Below, one piece after another: positions 1-8,712 of a DNA stretch of 64,000 bases (position 1 is its first letter; each line of letters begins with the position of its first letter). The DNA comes from Actinospica robiniae DSM 44927 (lineage in GTDB: Bacteria; Actinomycetota; Actinomycetes; Streptomycetales; Catenulisporaceae). The position numbers were made by a program, and so were the translations under genes. The notes below the pieces were generated by a model. The model did not search any database. It was not told the DNA's origin and worked only from the letters and a program-made list of their open reading frames with translations. The stretch spans positions 7,670,154 through 7,734,153 of the forward strand of contig NZ_KI632511.1 in NCBI RefSeq assembly GCF_000504285.1, written 5' to 3'.

Positions 1-333
1 CCGTACTGTCCGACGCACGTGTTCTGGCTCTGCGAATACCTCGAGCGCGACGGCCACGCCGCCGCGGAGAACGGCGCCCTGGTGGTGCTGCCGCACCGGC
101 ACCTGCTGGCCTATCACCCGATCGAGACCACCGAGGCGGTCGCCGCGGCCGGCGCGCTGCTGCGCCTGGCCTGGCGCCAGTTCGAGACCGCGCCGGGGCC
201 GCTGACCGACCAGCTCTACTGGTGGCGGGAGGGCTCGGTGACGGTACTCCCGGTGGACGCGGTGGGGGAGACGGCGCGGATCCTGCCCACGCCGGAGTTC
301 GAGGCCTTACTCGCCCGGCTGCCGGGACTCTGA
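1..333 (+). CDS. hypothetical protein, C-terminal part (5' end outside window)
   Basis: An open frame runs from the first base of the window to a TGA at 331-333 without a convincing start, so this is the 3' end of a gene that begins upstream. The visible 110 residues are moderately hydrophobic with many Trp, Tyr and His and no motif I recognise. Its last 27 bases overlap the 3' end of the convergent SURF1 gene. The first possible start inside the window is a GTG at 19, but the frame is open before it and reads as ordinary protein. Function unknown. Confidence 0.6.
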   Translation, partial: PYCPTHVFWLCEYLERDGHAAAENGALVVLPHRHLLAYHPIETTEAVAAAGALLRLAWRQFETAPGPLTDQLYWWREGSVTVLPVDAVGETARILPTPEFEALLARLPGL

Positions 334-1239
334 CGCGCCCGCAGCCGCGCCCGCGGCCACCGGCTCGGCGGGGACGGCGGGGACGTCTTCGTCCTCGTCG
401 TCGTCCTCCCAGTCCTCGTCGTCTTCGTCTTCGTCATCGTCCCAGTCCTCCTCCAGCGCCGCCTGCTCCTTGGCCAGCCGCTCCTGCGCCTCGCGGTGCA
501 GCAGCTTGAGCCAGGTGATCGGCATGACGATGGCGAAGACCCACCACTGGATCATGTACGCGATGTACATGGTGTTGTCGTAACTGGGCCCGGGCACCGG
601 CTGCGCGGCCGCGGCGGCGGTGTTGGCCGGGCTGGACGAGGTCAGCTGGATCGACCCGTCGTGCAGCGGGTCGGCCACCCGGCTCTGCAGGTCCGGCTTG
701 GTGATCAGGGCGATCTCGCCGGTCGGCAGCTTCGCGGTGTCGTCGGTGATCCGGGTGTTCGCGGTGGTCTCGTCCGGCTGCAGCCAGCCGGTGACGGTGA
801 CCGTGCCGCTCGGCACCGGCGGCAGCGTCGGCATCGCGGTGCTCGGCACGTCGCTGTTGGAGGTGGCGATCCAGCCCTGGTTGATCAACACGGCCGAGCC
901 GTCGTCGAGCACCAGCGGGGTCACCACGTACCAGCCGGCGTTCTCGTTCTGCGAGCGGTTGCGCACCGCGAACTGGTGCGCGGTGTCGTAGTGGCCGGTG
1001 ACGGTCACCGCCACCCACTGCTGCTGCTGGGTGACGAAATGGCCGAGCGGGTCGACGTTCCCGAGCGCGGCGGGCTTGGCGTCGAGCTTGGCGTAGACCA
1101 GCCCCTGCGAGTCGGCGCGGTCCTTCCACAGGGTGCGCTGCCAGTAGCCGAGCCCGATGAAGGCGGGGATCAGCAGCAGCCAGACCAGCACGTGGAAGGC
1201 CACCCACCGGGGCGTCAGGGCGAAACGGTACGAACGCAC
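307..1239 (-). CDS. SURF1 family protein (cytochrome oxidase biogenesis)
   Basis: 310-residue membrane protein of the SURF1 family, which helps assemble the haem-copper cytochrome oxidase. It shows the family layout: an N-terminal transmembrane helix ending in the GYWQ motif, a long extracytoplasmic domain, and a second helix near residues 235-260 followed by a cytoplasmic tail. The tail is an unusual run of Asp and Glu. The start chosen is the GTG that gives VRSYRF; the frame continues upstream but there reads antisense to the next gene. The 3' end overlaps the convergent gene by 27 bp. A second, divergent SURF1 homologue lies at 10371-11267. Confidence 0.85.
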   Translation of the reverse strand: MRSYRFALTPRWVAFHVLVWLLLIPAFIGLGYWQRTLWKDRADSQGLVYAKLDAKPAALGNVDPLGHFVTQQQQWVAVTVTGHYDTAHQFAVRNRSQNENAGWYVVTPLVLDDGSAVLINQGWIATSNSDVPSTAMPTLPPVPSGTVTVTGWLQPDETTANTRITDDTAKLPTGEIALITKPDLQSRVADPLHDGSIQLTSSSPANTAAAAAQPVPGPSYDNTMYIAYMIQWWVFAIVMPITWLKLLHREAQERLAKEQAALEEDWDDDEDEDDEDWEDDDEDEDVPAVPAEPVAAGAAAGASESRQPGE

Positions 1240-1289
1240 GGGATCGACCGTACAACGTGCGCCCGGGCGCCCACGCGGCGGCCCCGCCG

Positions 1290-2357
1290 TCAGCGCGTCG
1301 CCGGGTCCGCCTCGCCCGTCGGCGCCGCCGCGGCGTGCACGGCGAAGACGCCCGCGGCGGCCGCGCCGAGCAGGTCCGCGATGATCGTCACGAGCCGGGA
1401 GACCACCGCGATCGCGAGAGCCTCGCTGGTGCGCCCGTTCAGCAGGGGGGTGAGGGTGGCGACCAGTATCGCGTCGCGGAAGCCGGCGCCGGCCGGGGCG
1501 ATGACGATCAGGAAGCCCACGCACCAGGCGAAGGCGTACGCGCCGACCGAGACGAGCAGCACGTGGCCGCCGTTCGCGCCGAGCCGGGTCGCCATCACCC
1601 AGATCTGCAGGCCGTTGGCGAACCAGGCCAGCACGTTCACGCCGAGCGCGATCAGCAGCGTGCGCAGCGTCAGCGGGTGCTCCGGCGCGGGCCGGCCGAT
1701 GATCCGCAGGCCGCGGTCGAGGATCGGGTTGAGCACCCGCGGGTGCAGGATCACCAGCAGGACCGGGATGAACAGGAACGCCCACCAGTAGGTCCCGGCC
1801 TCGCCGCCGTCCATGAACGGCACGCCCACCAGCGTCGCCAGCAGACCGGAGGCCAGCCCTATCGTCATCGCGATGATCACGACCGTGGCCGAGCGCTCCC
1901 GCGGCACCTTGTAGGCGCGGCCGAGCTCCATCTGCGTGAGCACCGGCCAGACCGAGCCGGGCACGTACTTGCCGAGCTGTCCGATGAAGTAGACCCGCGA
2001 CGCGGCCCGGACGCGCAGGGCCGATCCGGAGGCGGACAGCAGCCCGCGCCACACCTGCATGTTCAACAGCAGGCCGACCACGACGCACGCCAGCGCCTCG
2101 AGCACCGCGAGGGGGCCGATCTGGTCCAGGCCGCTCTTGAACCCGGACCACTTGCTGATGACGGCCCATATCCCGAGCGCCACCATCCCCACACCGAAGC
2201 AGATCTTGAACGTCCGGCTCTCCAGCGCGCCCATCGCTCGTCCGAGCAGTTTGCGCCAGGCCGGGCCGCTGCTCGCGGCCTTCCCGGCGGCGGTGGGGGC
2301 GTCGTCCTGGGCGGCCGGCGCGGAAAGCGGCGCCTGCTTGGTGCGGGGGTCAGGCAT
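1290..2357 (-). CDS. lysylphosphatidylglycerol synthase/flippase-like membrane protein
   Basis: About 355 residues with an N-terminal cytoplasmic segment and eight or so hydrophobic helices. The pattern, including the GQLGKYVPGSVWP segment early on and GAGFRDA late, is that of the UPF0104/AglD family (membrane domain of lysylphosphatidylglycerol synthases), thought to move lipid-linked substrates across the membrane. It lies divergently from a glycosyltransferase, so a role in surface glycolipid or polysaccharide traffic is inferred. The start at 2357 is favoured because a TATGCT -10 box lies 7 nt upstream (plus-strand 2365-2370), implying a leaderless mRNA; an ATG four codons upstream is possible. 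Confidence 0.75.
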   Translation of the reverse strand: MPDPRTKQAPLSAPAAQDDAPTAAGKAASSGPAWRKLLGRAMGALESRTFKICFGVGMVALGIWAVISKWSGFKSGLDQIGPLAVLEALACVVVGLLLNMQVWRGLLSASGSALRVRAASRVYFIGQLGKYVPGSVWPVLTQMELGRAYKVPRERSATVVIIAMTIGLASGLLATLVGVPFMDGGEAGTYWWAFLFIPVLLVILHPRVLNPILDRGLRIIGRPAPEHPLTLRTLLIALGVNVLAWFANGLQIWVMATRLGANGGHVLLVSVGAYAFAWCVGFLIVIAPAGAGFRDAILVATLTPLLNGRTSEALAIAVVSRLVTIIADLLGAAAAGVFAVHAAAAPTGEADPATR

Positions 2358-2364
2358 GGTCGGA

Positions 2365-2456
2365 AGCATACGCGCTTCGGCTGAGCGCACCTCCGGCGCT
2401 CGCGTACGGCCGCCGCGCCGAACGGCCACGGTCCGTTCAACTGGATGCCCTACTGT
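2365..2456. promoter_or_regulatory. divergent leaderless promoters (flippase-like gene / glycosyltransferase)
   Basis: Two -10-like hexamers face outward: TATGCT on the minus strand (2370 to 2365), 7 nt before the ATG at 2357, and TACTGT on the plus strand (2451-2456), 8 nt before the ATG at 2465. This spacing places transcription starts at or next to the start codons. Neither has a clear -35 box or Shine-Dalgarno sequence. Inferred from sequence only. Confidence 0.5.
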
Positions 2457-2464
2457 GTCGTGCC

Positions 2465-3568
2465 ATGCGGATTCTGTTCTTCGGCACTTACGATGTGACA
2501 GCGCACCCCCGGGTCGGCGTCCTGGCTGAAGGGCTGCGTGCGTACGGACACGAGGTGACCGAATGCAACGCGCCGCTAGGCCTGGACACGGCCGACCGCG
2601 TGGCCATCCTGTCCCAGCCGTGGCGGCTGCCGGTGCTCTTCGGCCGGCTCGGCTCCACCTGGCTGCGCCTGGCCCGGACCGCGCGGCGGGCGCCGAAGCC
2701 GGACGCCGTGGTGGTCGGCTACATGGGCCACTTCGACGTGCGCCTGGCCCGGCTTCTCTTCCGCCGCAAGACGATCGTGCTCGACCACCTCATCGGCGCG
2801 AGTGACACCGCGCGCGACCGCAACATCTCCGGCGGCGGGGTCAAGACCAAGCTGCTGCGGGCCATCGACGCCGGCGCCCTCAAGCGCGCGGACGTCGTCG
2901 TGGTCGACACCGAGGAGCACCTCGAGACACTGCCGGACGAGCACCGCTCGCGCGGCGTGGTGGTGCAGGTGGGCGCTCCCGACGACTGGTTCGCCGCGGC
3001 TCCGGCCGAGGACGCCGACTCGGAGCGGGCTCTCGAGGGCCCGCTGCGTGTCGCGTTCTTCGGCCTCTATACGCCGCTGCAGGGCGCTCCGGTGATCGGC
3101 GCCGCGCTGGGCCTGCTCGGCGACGTCAAGGTGGAGGCCACCATGATCGGCCGCGGCCAGGAGTTCGCGGCGGCCCGCGCGGCGGCCGAGGGCGGCTGCC
3201 CGGTCACCTGGATCGACTGGGTGCCCTCGACCGAGCTGCCCGCCCTGGTGGCTGAACACGACGTCTGTCTCGGCATCTTCGGAACCGGCCCCAAGGCGCT
3301 GCGCGTGGTGCCGAACAAGGTCTTCCAGGGTGCGGCGGCCGGCTGCGCGGTCGTCACCTCCGACACCGCGCCGCAGCGCCGGGCTCTGGGCGACGCGGCC
3401 CTGTTCGTGCCGCCCGGCGACGCGGAGGCGCTGGCGGCCGAACTGCGCGGACTCGCCGGGGATCCGGCCCGGCTGGCCGCGGCCCGCAAACAGGCGCGAG
3501 CCGCGGCGCGAGACCGATTCGGCTGCTCGGCCGTGGTCGAACCCTTGACCGCTCGGCTGGGCGCGTGA
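2465..3568 (+). CDS. glycosyltransferase, GT4-like (GT-B fold)
   Basis: 367 residues with a Rossmann-like N-terminus (MRILFFGTYD, then a VGVLAEGL helix) and a C-terminal nucleotide-sugar half ending in the GT4-style block PNKVFQGAAAGCAVVTSDTA and PPGDAEALAAEL. The acidic residue usual before the small-residue helix (K-x-x-E) is Gln here, so donor binding may differ from textbook GT4 enzymes. It probably transfers a sugar to a lipid-linked or surface glycan. Its stop overlaps the GTG of the next gene (GTGA), so the two are translationally coupled. A -10 box 8 nt before the ATG suggests a leaderless start. Confidence 0.8.
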   Translation: MRILFFGTYDVTAHPRVGVLAEGLRAYGHEVTECNAPLGLDTADRVAILSQPWRLPVLFGRLGSTWLRLARTARRAPKPDAVVVGYMGHFDVRLARLLFRRKTIVLDHLIGASDTARDRNISGGGVKTKLLRAIDAGALKRADVVVVDTEEHLETLPDEHRSRGVVVQVGAPDDWFAAAPAEDADSERALEGPLRVAFFGLYTPLQGAPVIGAALGLLGDVKVEATMIGRGQEFAAARAAAEGGCPVTWIDWVPSTELPALVAEHDVCLGIFGTGPKALRVVPNKVFQGAAAGCAVVTSDTAPQRRALGDAALFVPPGDAEALAAELRGLAGDPARLAAARKQARAAARDRFGCSAVVEPLTARLGA

Positions 3569-6549
3569 CCGGCTCCCGGCCGATTCCTGTACCTGCGATC
3601 CGACTGGAACGACACTTGACCGGCGAAACCGGCGGCATGCGCGACCTCGGCTCCGGGGGCGTGGGCAGCGACCTGGCAGGCGAACCAGAGACCCTCCGAC
3701 CCGAGCCGACGACCCCGTCCGCGTGGCGGTCACGACTGCGCCGGCCGCGGCCGTTGAGCGTCGTCGCCGCGCTGGCTCTGGCTCTCTTCGCACTGTGGGG
3801 CATCGGCGGCCCGCTGTTCGGCACGTCTTCGCTGAGCGCGACGGGCACGCTGACACAGTCCGGGCCGTACCCGCAGGCCGGTTTCGACGACTCGTCCGGC
3901 GGCAACGCCCTGCTGTACGACACGTACACCTCCATGATCCCCGGCACCATCCTGTTCAAGGCGGATCTCGAACACGGGCACTTCGCCGGCTCGGACCCGA
4001 ACGGCGACGGCGGCGGCGCGCTCGGCTCGGTGCCCGACGACGCGCTGCTCTCGCCGCTGACCGTGCCGTACTACGTGCTGCCGACCTGGATGGGCCCGGC
4101 GTACACGCAGCTGCTCATCCTCATCTGCGGGGCCGGCGGCAGCTTCCTGTTCCTCAGGAGGCTGGGGCTCTCCCGGGTGGCCGGGATGCTCGGCGGCCTG
4201 GCCTTCGCCGGCAGCGGTTTCATGGTCATGTGGGTGGACTTCCCGCAGACCCGCACCGCCGCGTTCATCCCGGCGCTGTTCTGGACGGTCGAGCGCTTCC
4301 TGCAGACGCGGCGGATCCGGGACGCGGTGCTGATCGCGGTGCCGGTCGCCTCGATGCTGCTGGGCGGGTTCCCCTCGGTCACCGGGTACGCGGGCGTGAC
4401 GGTGTGCTGCTACGCCCTCGCCCGGCTGCTGGCGGTGCGCGGCGCGGAGGGGCTGCGCCGGACGGTGCTCGGCGGCGCCGGCGTGCTCGGCGGGATCATC
4501 GCGGGCGCGTGCCTGACGGCGTTCCAGCTGCTGCCGTTCCAGGGGCTCATGAAGACCTGGCTCATCATCGGCCGCAGCCAGACCTCTGACCAGCACCTGA
4601 TGCCGACCTCGGTGCTGACCACGGTCGCACCGTGGATCTTCGGCACCGGCAATCCGCAGTACCGCGGTTACTACCTGTCCTCCAACGCCGTCGAGTCCGT
4701 CGACTACCTCGGCGCGGCGGCGGTCGTGCTCGTGCTGGTGGCGCTGGCGCTGCCGTGGCGTGCGCGGCCGCTGCTGCCGCGCAGCGTGTGGACGTTCTTC
4801 GCGGCCGGCGTGGTCGTCTGGCTGCAGCTCCTCTACATCGGCGGCCTTCCGCTCCGGGTGCTCCAGGACACGACGGTCTCGCGCGCGCTGTTCGGCCAGA
4901 ACTTCATCGGCCGTTCGCGCAGCATCCTCGGCTTCCTGCTGGCCGTGCTCGTCGCGATCGGCTTCGACGTCGTGGCCCGCCGCCGCGAACGGGTCGTGGC
5001 GGCCGCGCACCGGCTGCGTCCGTGGTGGCCCGCCACGGTCGCCTTCGTCGCGTTCGGCATCGCGGTCGCGTCGCTGGCCGTGGGCTTCGACGAGGCGAGC
5101 ACGACCGGAGCGACGGCGATCGGCCACGCCGCCGCGGTCAACCTTTTCGTGCACCAGGCGCTGTACGCGGCGCTGTTCGCTTTCGGCGCGCTCGCCTGCG
5201 TCGGCGTGCTCTGGCGCACCGGGCGCTCCGAAGGGCCGTCGCTGGAGGCCGCGGGTGTATGGCGCTCCACCCGCTTCGCCGCGGCGGCCGTGCTGCCGGT
5301 GCTGCTGGCGTGGCAGAGCACGAACTTCGTCACGCAGTTCTTCCCGCGCTCACCGGTCTCCACGTTCTATCCGGTGACCGACACACACGCCTATCTGATG
5401 AGCAACCTGGGCGAGGACCGGTATGCCTCGACCTCGACCGGCATGGTCTTCGGCACCAACAGCGCGTATCCGGTGCGCGCGGTCAACGGCCACAATTTCA
5501 TCGACAAGGCCTTCGCCGCGATGATCGACGCGGTGCCGTACGCCGCGATCCAGTACGAGACCTACATCGACTTCGCGGCCGAGCAGGCCACCGCGACCAG
5601 TCCGATCCTGGACCAGCTCGGCGCCGAGTACTGGGTGTCCGCGCTGTCCGATCCGATCTTCGGCGAACCGGTCCTGGCGACGATGGACGGCAGCACCCTG
5701 ACACTTCAGCCGAACCAGCCGGTGACCGTCGCCGTGCCGGTCACCGGGCCGCTGCGCGGGGTCGGGATCACGCCCGCCGGCACACTCGCGCTCGGCCCGG
5801 ACGACTCACTGGACGTCGTCGTGCACGACGGTTCCGGCACGGTCGCGCACACCGATCGCCTTGCCACCGGCATGCAGTCGGGCAGCCAGTTCGACGTCCC
5901 GGTCGCGGCCGACTCCGTCGCCGCGGGCACCGCGCTCACGGCCACGATCACCTGGCACGGCGCGCAGCCGCTGACGGTGGAGGCGGATCAGGGCAAGGCC
6001 GCCGTCGACGCGGTGGCCGGCCAGGACGACGGCCTGCGCCTGGTCCACGTGCAGGATTCAGCGATCTACCAGCGGCTCGACGCGCAGCCGCGGATCCGCT
6101 GGGCCTCACAGTCGACCGTCGTCACCGACCAGAGCCAGCGGCTGGGCCTGCTGGCCTCCGGCGCCGTCGGCGCGAACGAGGTCGTGCTCTCGGATGACGC
6201 GCCGGCCGCCTCCGGCTCCCCGGCGTCCGTGACCGTCGACGAGGACGGCGACACCACCGTCAGCGCGACGGTGGACGCGGAGGGCGCCGGGTACCTCGTC
6301 GTCGCCGACTCCGACCAGGCCGGCTGGAAGGCGACCGTGGACGGCGCCGCCGCCCGGTTGCGCGCGGCCGACCAGGGCGTGGTCGCCATCGCCGTTCCGG
6401 CGGGCAAGCACGTGGTCACGCTGACGTACGCCCCGCCGCACGCCGCTCTCGGCCTCGCGGTGTCCGGGGTGACCCTGGTCGGGCTGGTGGCGGCCGTGCT
6501 GGGCGAGGGTTGGTGGATCCGCCGACGCCGACGCCGCCGGGCCGGCTGA
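3565..6549 (+). CDS. large YfhO-like membrane protein (putative GT-C glycosyltransferase)
   Basis: 994 residues. A short cytoplasmic N-terminus is followed by about a dozen transmembrane helices between residues 60 and 600, an extracytoplasmic beta-rich domain to about residue 955, a final helix and a short Arg-rich tail. The architecture, with an early acidic loop and a C-terminal domain ending in DSDQAGWKATVDGA, is that of the YfhO family, linked to glycosylation of wall polymers such as lipoteichoic acid in Firmicutes. The substrate here is unknown. It is coupled to the upstream glycosyltransferase by a GTGA overlap; an ATG at 3637 is an alternative start. A strong hairpin follows the gene. 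Confidence 0.75.
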   Translation: MTGSRPIPVPAIRLERHLTGETGGMRDLGSGGVGSDLAGEPETLRPEPTTPSAWRSRLRRPRPLSVVAALALALFALWGIGGPLFGTSSLSATGTLTQSGPYPQAGFDDSSGGNALLYDTYTSMIPGTILFKADLEHGHFAGSDPNGDGGGALGSVPDDALLSPLTVPYYVLPTWMGPAYTQLLILICGAGGSFLFLRRLGLSRVAGMLGGLAFAGSGFMVMWVDFPQTRTAAFIPALFWTVERFLQTRRIRDAVLIAVPVASMLLGGFPSVTGYAGVTVCCYALARLLAVRGAEGLRRTVLGGAGVLGGIIAGACLTAFQLLPFQGLMKTWLIIGRSQTSDQHLMPTSVLTTVAPWIFGTGNPQYRGYYLSSNAVESVDYLGAAAVVLVLVALALPWRARPLLPRSVWTFFAAGVVVWLQLLYIGGLPLRVLQDTTVSRALFGQNFIGRSRSILGFLLAVLVAIGFDVVARRRERVVAAAHRLRPWWPATVAFVAFGIAVASLAVGFDEASTTGATAIGHAAAVNLFVHQALYAALFAFGALACVGVLWRTGRSEGPSLEAAGVWRSTRFAAAAVLPVLLAWQSTNFVTQFFPRSPVSTFYPVTDTHAYLMSNLGEDRYASTSTGMVFGTNSAYPVRAVNGHNFIDKAFAAMIDAVPYAAIQYETYIDFAAEQATATSPILDQLGAEYWVSALSDPIFGEPVLATMDGSTLTLQPNQPVTVAVPVTGPLRGVGITPAGTLALGPDDSLDVVVHDGSGTVAHTDRLATGMQSGSQFDVPVAADSVAAGTALTATITWHGAQPLTVEADQGKAAVDAVAGQDDGLRLVHVQDSAIYQRLDAQPRIRWASQSTVVTDQSQRLGLLASGAVGANEVVLSDDAPAASGSPASVTVDEDGDTTVSATVDAEGAGYLVVADSDQAGWKATVDGAAARLRAADQGVVAIAVPAGKHVVTLTYAPPHAALGLAVSGVTLVGLVAAVLGEGWWIRRRRRRRAG

Positions 6550-6598
6550 GGCGGAGCGGCGCAGGCGCCTCCACCGCGTCGCAGCGCGAACGGAGAAA

Positions 6599-6636
6599 CG
6601 TCAGGGCCCCGGGGATCTCTCCCCGGGGCCCTGACG
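6599..6636. terminator. bidirectional terminator hairpin
   Basis: Perfect 16-bp inverted repeat (6599-6614 and 6621-6636) with a 6-nt loop ATCTCT, between the convergent YfhO-like and GT2 genes. The stem is nearly all G/C with no T tract, typical of actinobacterial terminators, and could serve both strands. Confidence 0.85.
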
Positions 6637-6654
6637 GCTGCCGCGATCAGGCCG

Positions 6655-7611
6655 TCAGCTCTCGCCGCGGGAGCGGACGATCAGGTCCGCCAGCAGCGCC
6701 AGTGACGCGATGATCAGACCACTGAGGAACAGCAGGATCGTGTCCTCGGCGATCTTGAACGGGTGCAGGGACAGGTCGACGATCGCCTTTACCATGCCGA
6801 TGCCGATCAGCCACAGGGCGGGCGGCAGCAGCACCTTGATCGGGTTGAAGTACATCACCATCCGCAGCACCTGGAGGATGTAGCGGTACGCGTCCTTGAC
6901 GAACCTGAACTTCGACTTGCCGGCACGCTTCGCGTAATCGATCGGCATGTAGTGCAGGTCGTGCTGGTTCGCCAGGAACGCCATGGTGATCGTGGTGACG
7001 CAGGAGAACCCGGGAGGCAGCAGCCGCAGGTACGGCAGGGCCACCTGGCGCCGCATGGCGCGCATGCCCGAGTTCAGGTCGGGGATCTTCTGGTTGATCA
7101 GACGCTCGGCGATCTTCCTGATCATCCACTTGGCCGGCACGCGCAGCAGCTTGTGGGTGCCCTCCTCCGTGGTCCGGGCGCCGACCACCTGGTCGATCCG
7201 GGGATTGTCCTTCAGGATCCGCACCATCTCGGGGATGCGCTCGTTCGGGTAGCTCATGTCCGCGTCGGTCCACACGACGATCTCGCCGCGGGCGATCTGG
7301 GTCCCGATCCGACGGGCCGTGCCGGTACCGCCGTTGCGCTGGAACGGCTCCAGGCGCATGTGCGGGTACTCGGTGGCGGCCTTGCGCAGCACCTCGAGCG
7401 TGTTGTCGGTGGAGGCGTCGTCGATCACGAGCAGCTCGTAGCTGAACTCGCTCTCGTCCAGTGCCTTGCTCACCCGCTCGATCTCGAGCAGCACGTGGTC
7501 CTGCTCGTTGTAGCAGGGGAGCACGATGGTGACGTCCACCCGACTCTCGGTGACGGAATCCTCGGTCTTGACGACCGGATCTGAGCTTGGGATTTGCTCG
7601 GTCAGGAGCAT
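6655..7611 (-). CDS. GT2 family glycosyltransferase, dolichol-phosphate mannosyltransferase-like
   Basis: 318 residues. The N-terminal half is a GT2 (GT-A fold) domain: VTIVLPCYNE, LLVIDDASTDNT, the nucleotide-sugar binding DAD in WTDADMSYPNE, and the acceptor segment DLNSGMRAM. Two hydrophobic helices at the C-terminus anchor it in the membrane, as in DPM1/GtrB-type synthases that load a sugar onto polyprenyl phosphate. Such a product would feed a GT-C enzyme like the neighbouring YfhO-like protein. The start at 7611 gives the first residues typical of the family; the frame extends about 30 codons upstream without such similarity. Divergent from the ABC ATPase gene. Confidence 0.85.
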   Translation of the reverse strand: MLLTEQIPSSDPVVKTEDSVTESRVDVTIVLPCYNEQDHVLLEIERVSKALDESEFSYELLVIDDASTDNTLEVLRKAATEYPHMRLEPFQRNGGTGTARRIGTQIARGEIVVWTDADMSYPNERIPEMVRILKDNPRIDQVVGARTTEEGTHKLLRVPAKWMIRKIAERLINQKIPDLNSGMRAMRRQVALPYLRLLPPGFSCVTTITMAFLANQHDLHYMPIDYAKRAGKSKFRFVKDAYRYILQVLRMVMYFNPIKVLLPPALWLIGIGMVKAIVDLSLHPFKIAEDTILLFLSGLIIASLALLADLIVRSRGES

Positions 7612-7706
7612 GAACCTGTTTCCGTCTCTCTTGCGGGGAGCACCTTGACAACAGCGCGAGAAAGCATCCCGAGGCGCTGCGGAGGTAGCGTACCGCCCCA
7701 AGGTTA

Positions 7707-8708
7707 ATGGTTAGCCGGGTGTCGGAGGTCACCGGTAGCGTCGGTCGGGTGCCCGCTTCTCATTTGCCACCCGACATATTGATCGAGGCCGAAGGCCTGG
7801 TCAAGACGTTCACTAAGAAGAACAGCGAACCCTTCACCGCCGTCGCCGGGGTCGACTTCGAGGTCCGCCGCGGCGAGGTGTTCGGCTTCCTCGGACCCAA
7901 CGGCGCCGGGAAATCCACCACCATGCGCATGATCGGCTGCGTCTCGCCGGTCGGCGGCGGCCGGCTGCGCCTGTTCGGCCTCGACCCGGACACTCAGGGC
8001 CCGCAGATCCGGGCCAGGCTCGGGGTGGTGCCGCAGGAGGACACCCTCGACACGGAGATGCGGGTGCGCGACAACCTGCACGTCTACGGCCGCTACTTCG
8101 GCCTGCCGCGGGCGGTCATCCAGGAGCGGGCCGAGCGCCTGCTGGAGTTCGTCCAGCTCACCGACCGGGCCGGGGACAAGGTCGAGCCGCTCTCCGGCGG
8201 CATGAAGCGCCGGCTGACCATCGCCAGGGCGCTGATCAACGATCCGGAGATCCTGATTCTGGACGAGCCGACCACCGGACTCGACCCGCAGGCCAGGCAC
8301 GTGGTGTGGGACCGGCTCTACCGGCTCAAGCAGCAGGGCACCACCCTCATCCTGACCACGCACTACATGGACGAGGCCGAGCAGCTGTGCGACCGGCTGG
8401 TGGTGATGGACAAGGGCCGGATCGCGGCCGAGGGCTCGCCGCGGGACCTGATCGAGCGTTACGCCACCCGGGACGTGCTGGAGCTGCGCTTCGAGCTCGG
8501 CGAGCGGGATCAGGCGACGGAGAAGCTGCAGGGCCTCGGCGAGCGGATCGAGCCGCTGCCGGACCGGGTCCTGGTCTACGCCGAGGACGGCGAGGGCGCG
8601 CTCTCCGAGGTGCGCAGGCGCGGCCTCGAACCGGTGACGGCGCTGGTGCGCCGCTCCACCCTGGAGGACGTCTTCCTGCATCTGACCGGCCGGACGCTGG
8701 TGGACTGA
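7707..8708 (+). CDS. ABC transporter ATP-binding protein, DrrA/NodI type
   Basis: 333 residues. Walker A is GPNGAGKS at 63-70, the signature is LSGGMKRR, Walker B is ILILDEPTTGLD, and the H-loop is LTTHYMDEAEQL. The C-terminal 90 residues match the extra domain of DrrA/NodI ATPases. It forms an operon with two ABC-2 permeases 4 and 14 bp downstream and so powers an exporter; a drug, lipid or glycan cargo cannot be told apart. The start ATG follows an AAGG; the first 20 residues are a weakly conserved extension. Divergent from the GT2 gene. Confidence 0.9.
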   Translation: MVSRVSEVTGSVGRVPASHLPPDILIEAEGLVKTFTKKNSEPFTAVAGVDFEVRRGEVFGFLGPNGAGKSTTMRMIGCVSPVGGGRLRLFGLDPDTQGPQIRARLGVVPQEDTLDTEMRVRDNLHVYGRYFGLPRAVIQERAERLLEFVQLTDRAGDKVEPLSGGMKRRLTIARALINDPEILILDEPTTGLDPQARHVVWDRLYRLKQQGTTLILTTHYMDEAEQLCDRLVVMDKGRIAAEGSPRDLIERYATRDVLELRFELGERDQATEKLQGLGERIEPLPDRVLVYAEDGEGALSEVRRRGLEPVTALVRRSTLEDVFLHLTGRTLVD

Positions 8709-8712
8709 GCCG

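Noticed and set aside
307-2169. One 620-codon frame joining SURF1 with sequence antisense to the flippase-like gene
   Set aside because: Only the part after the GTG at 1239 resembles a protein family; the upstream part is an out-of-frame reading of the flippase-like gene.
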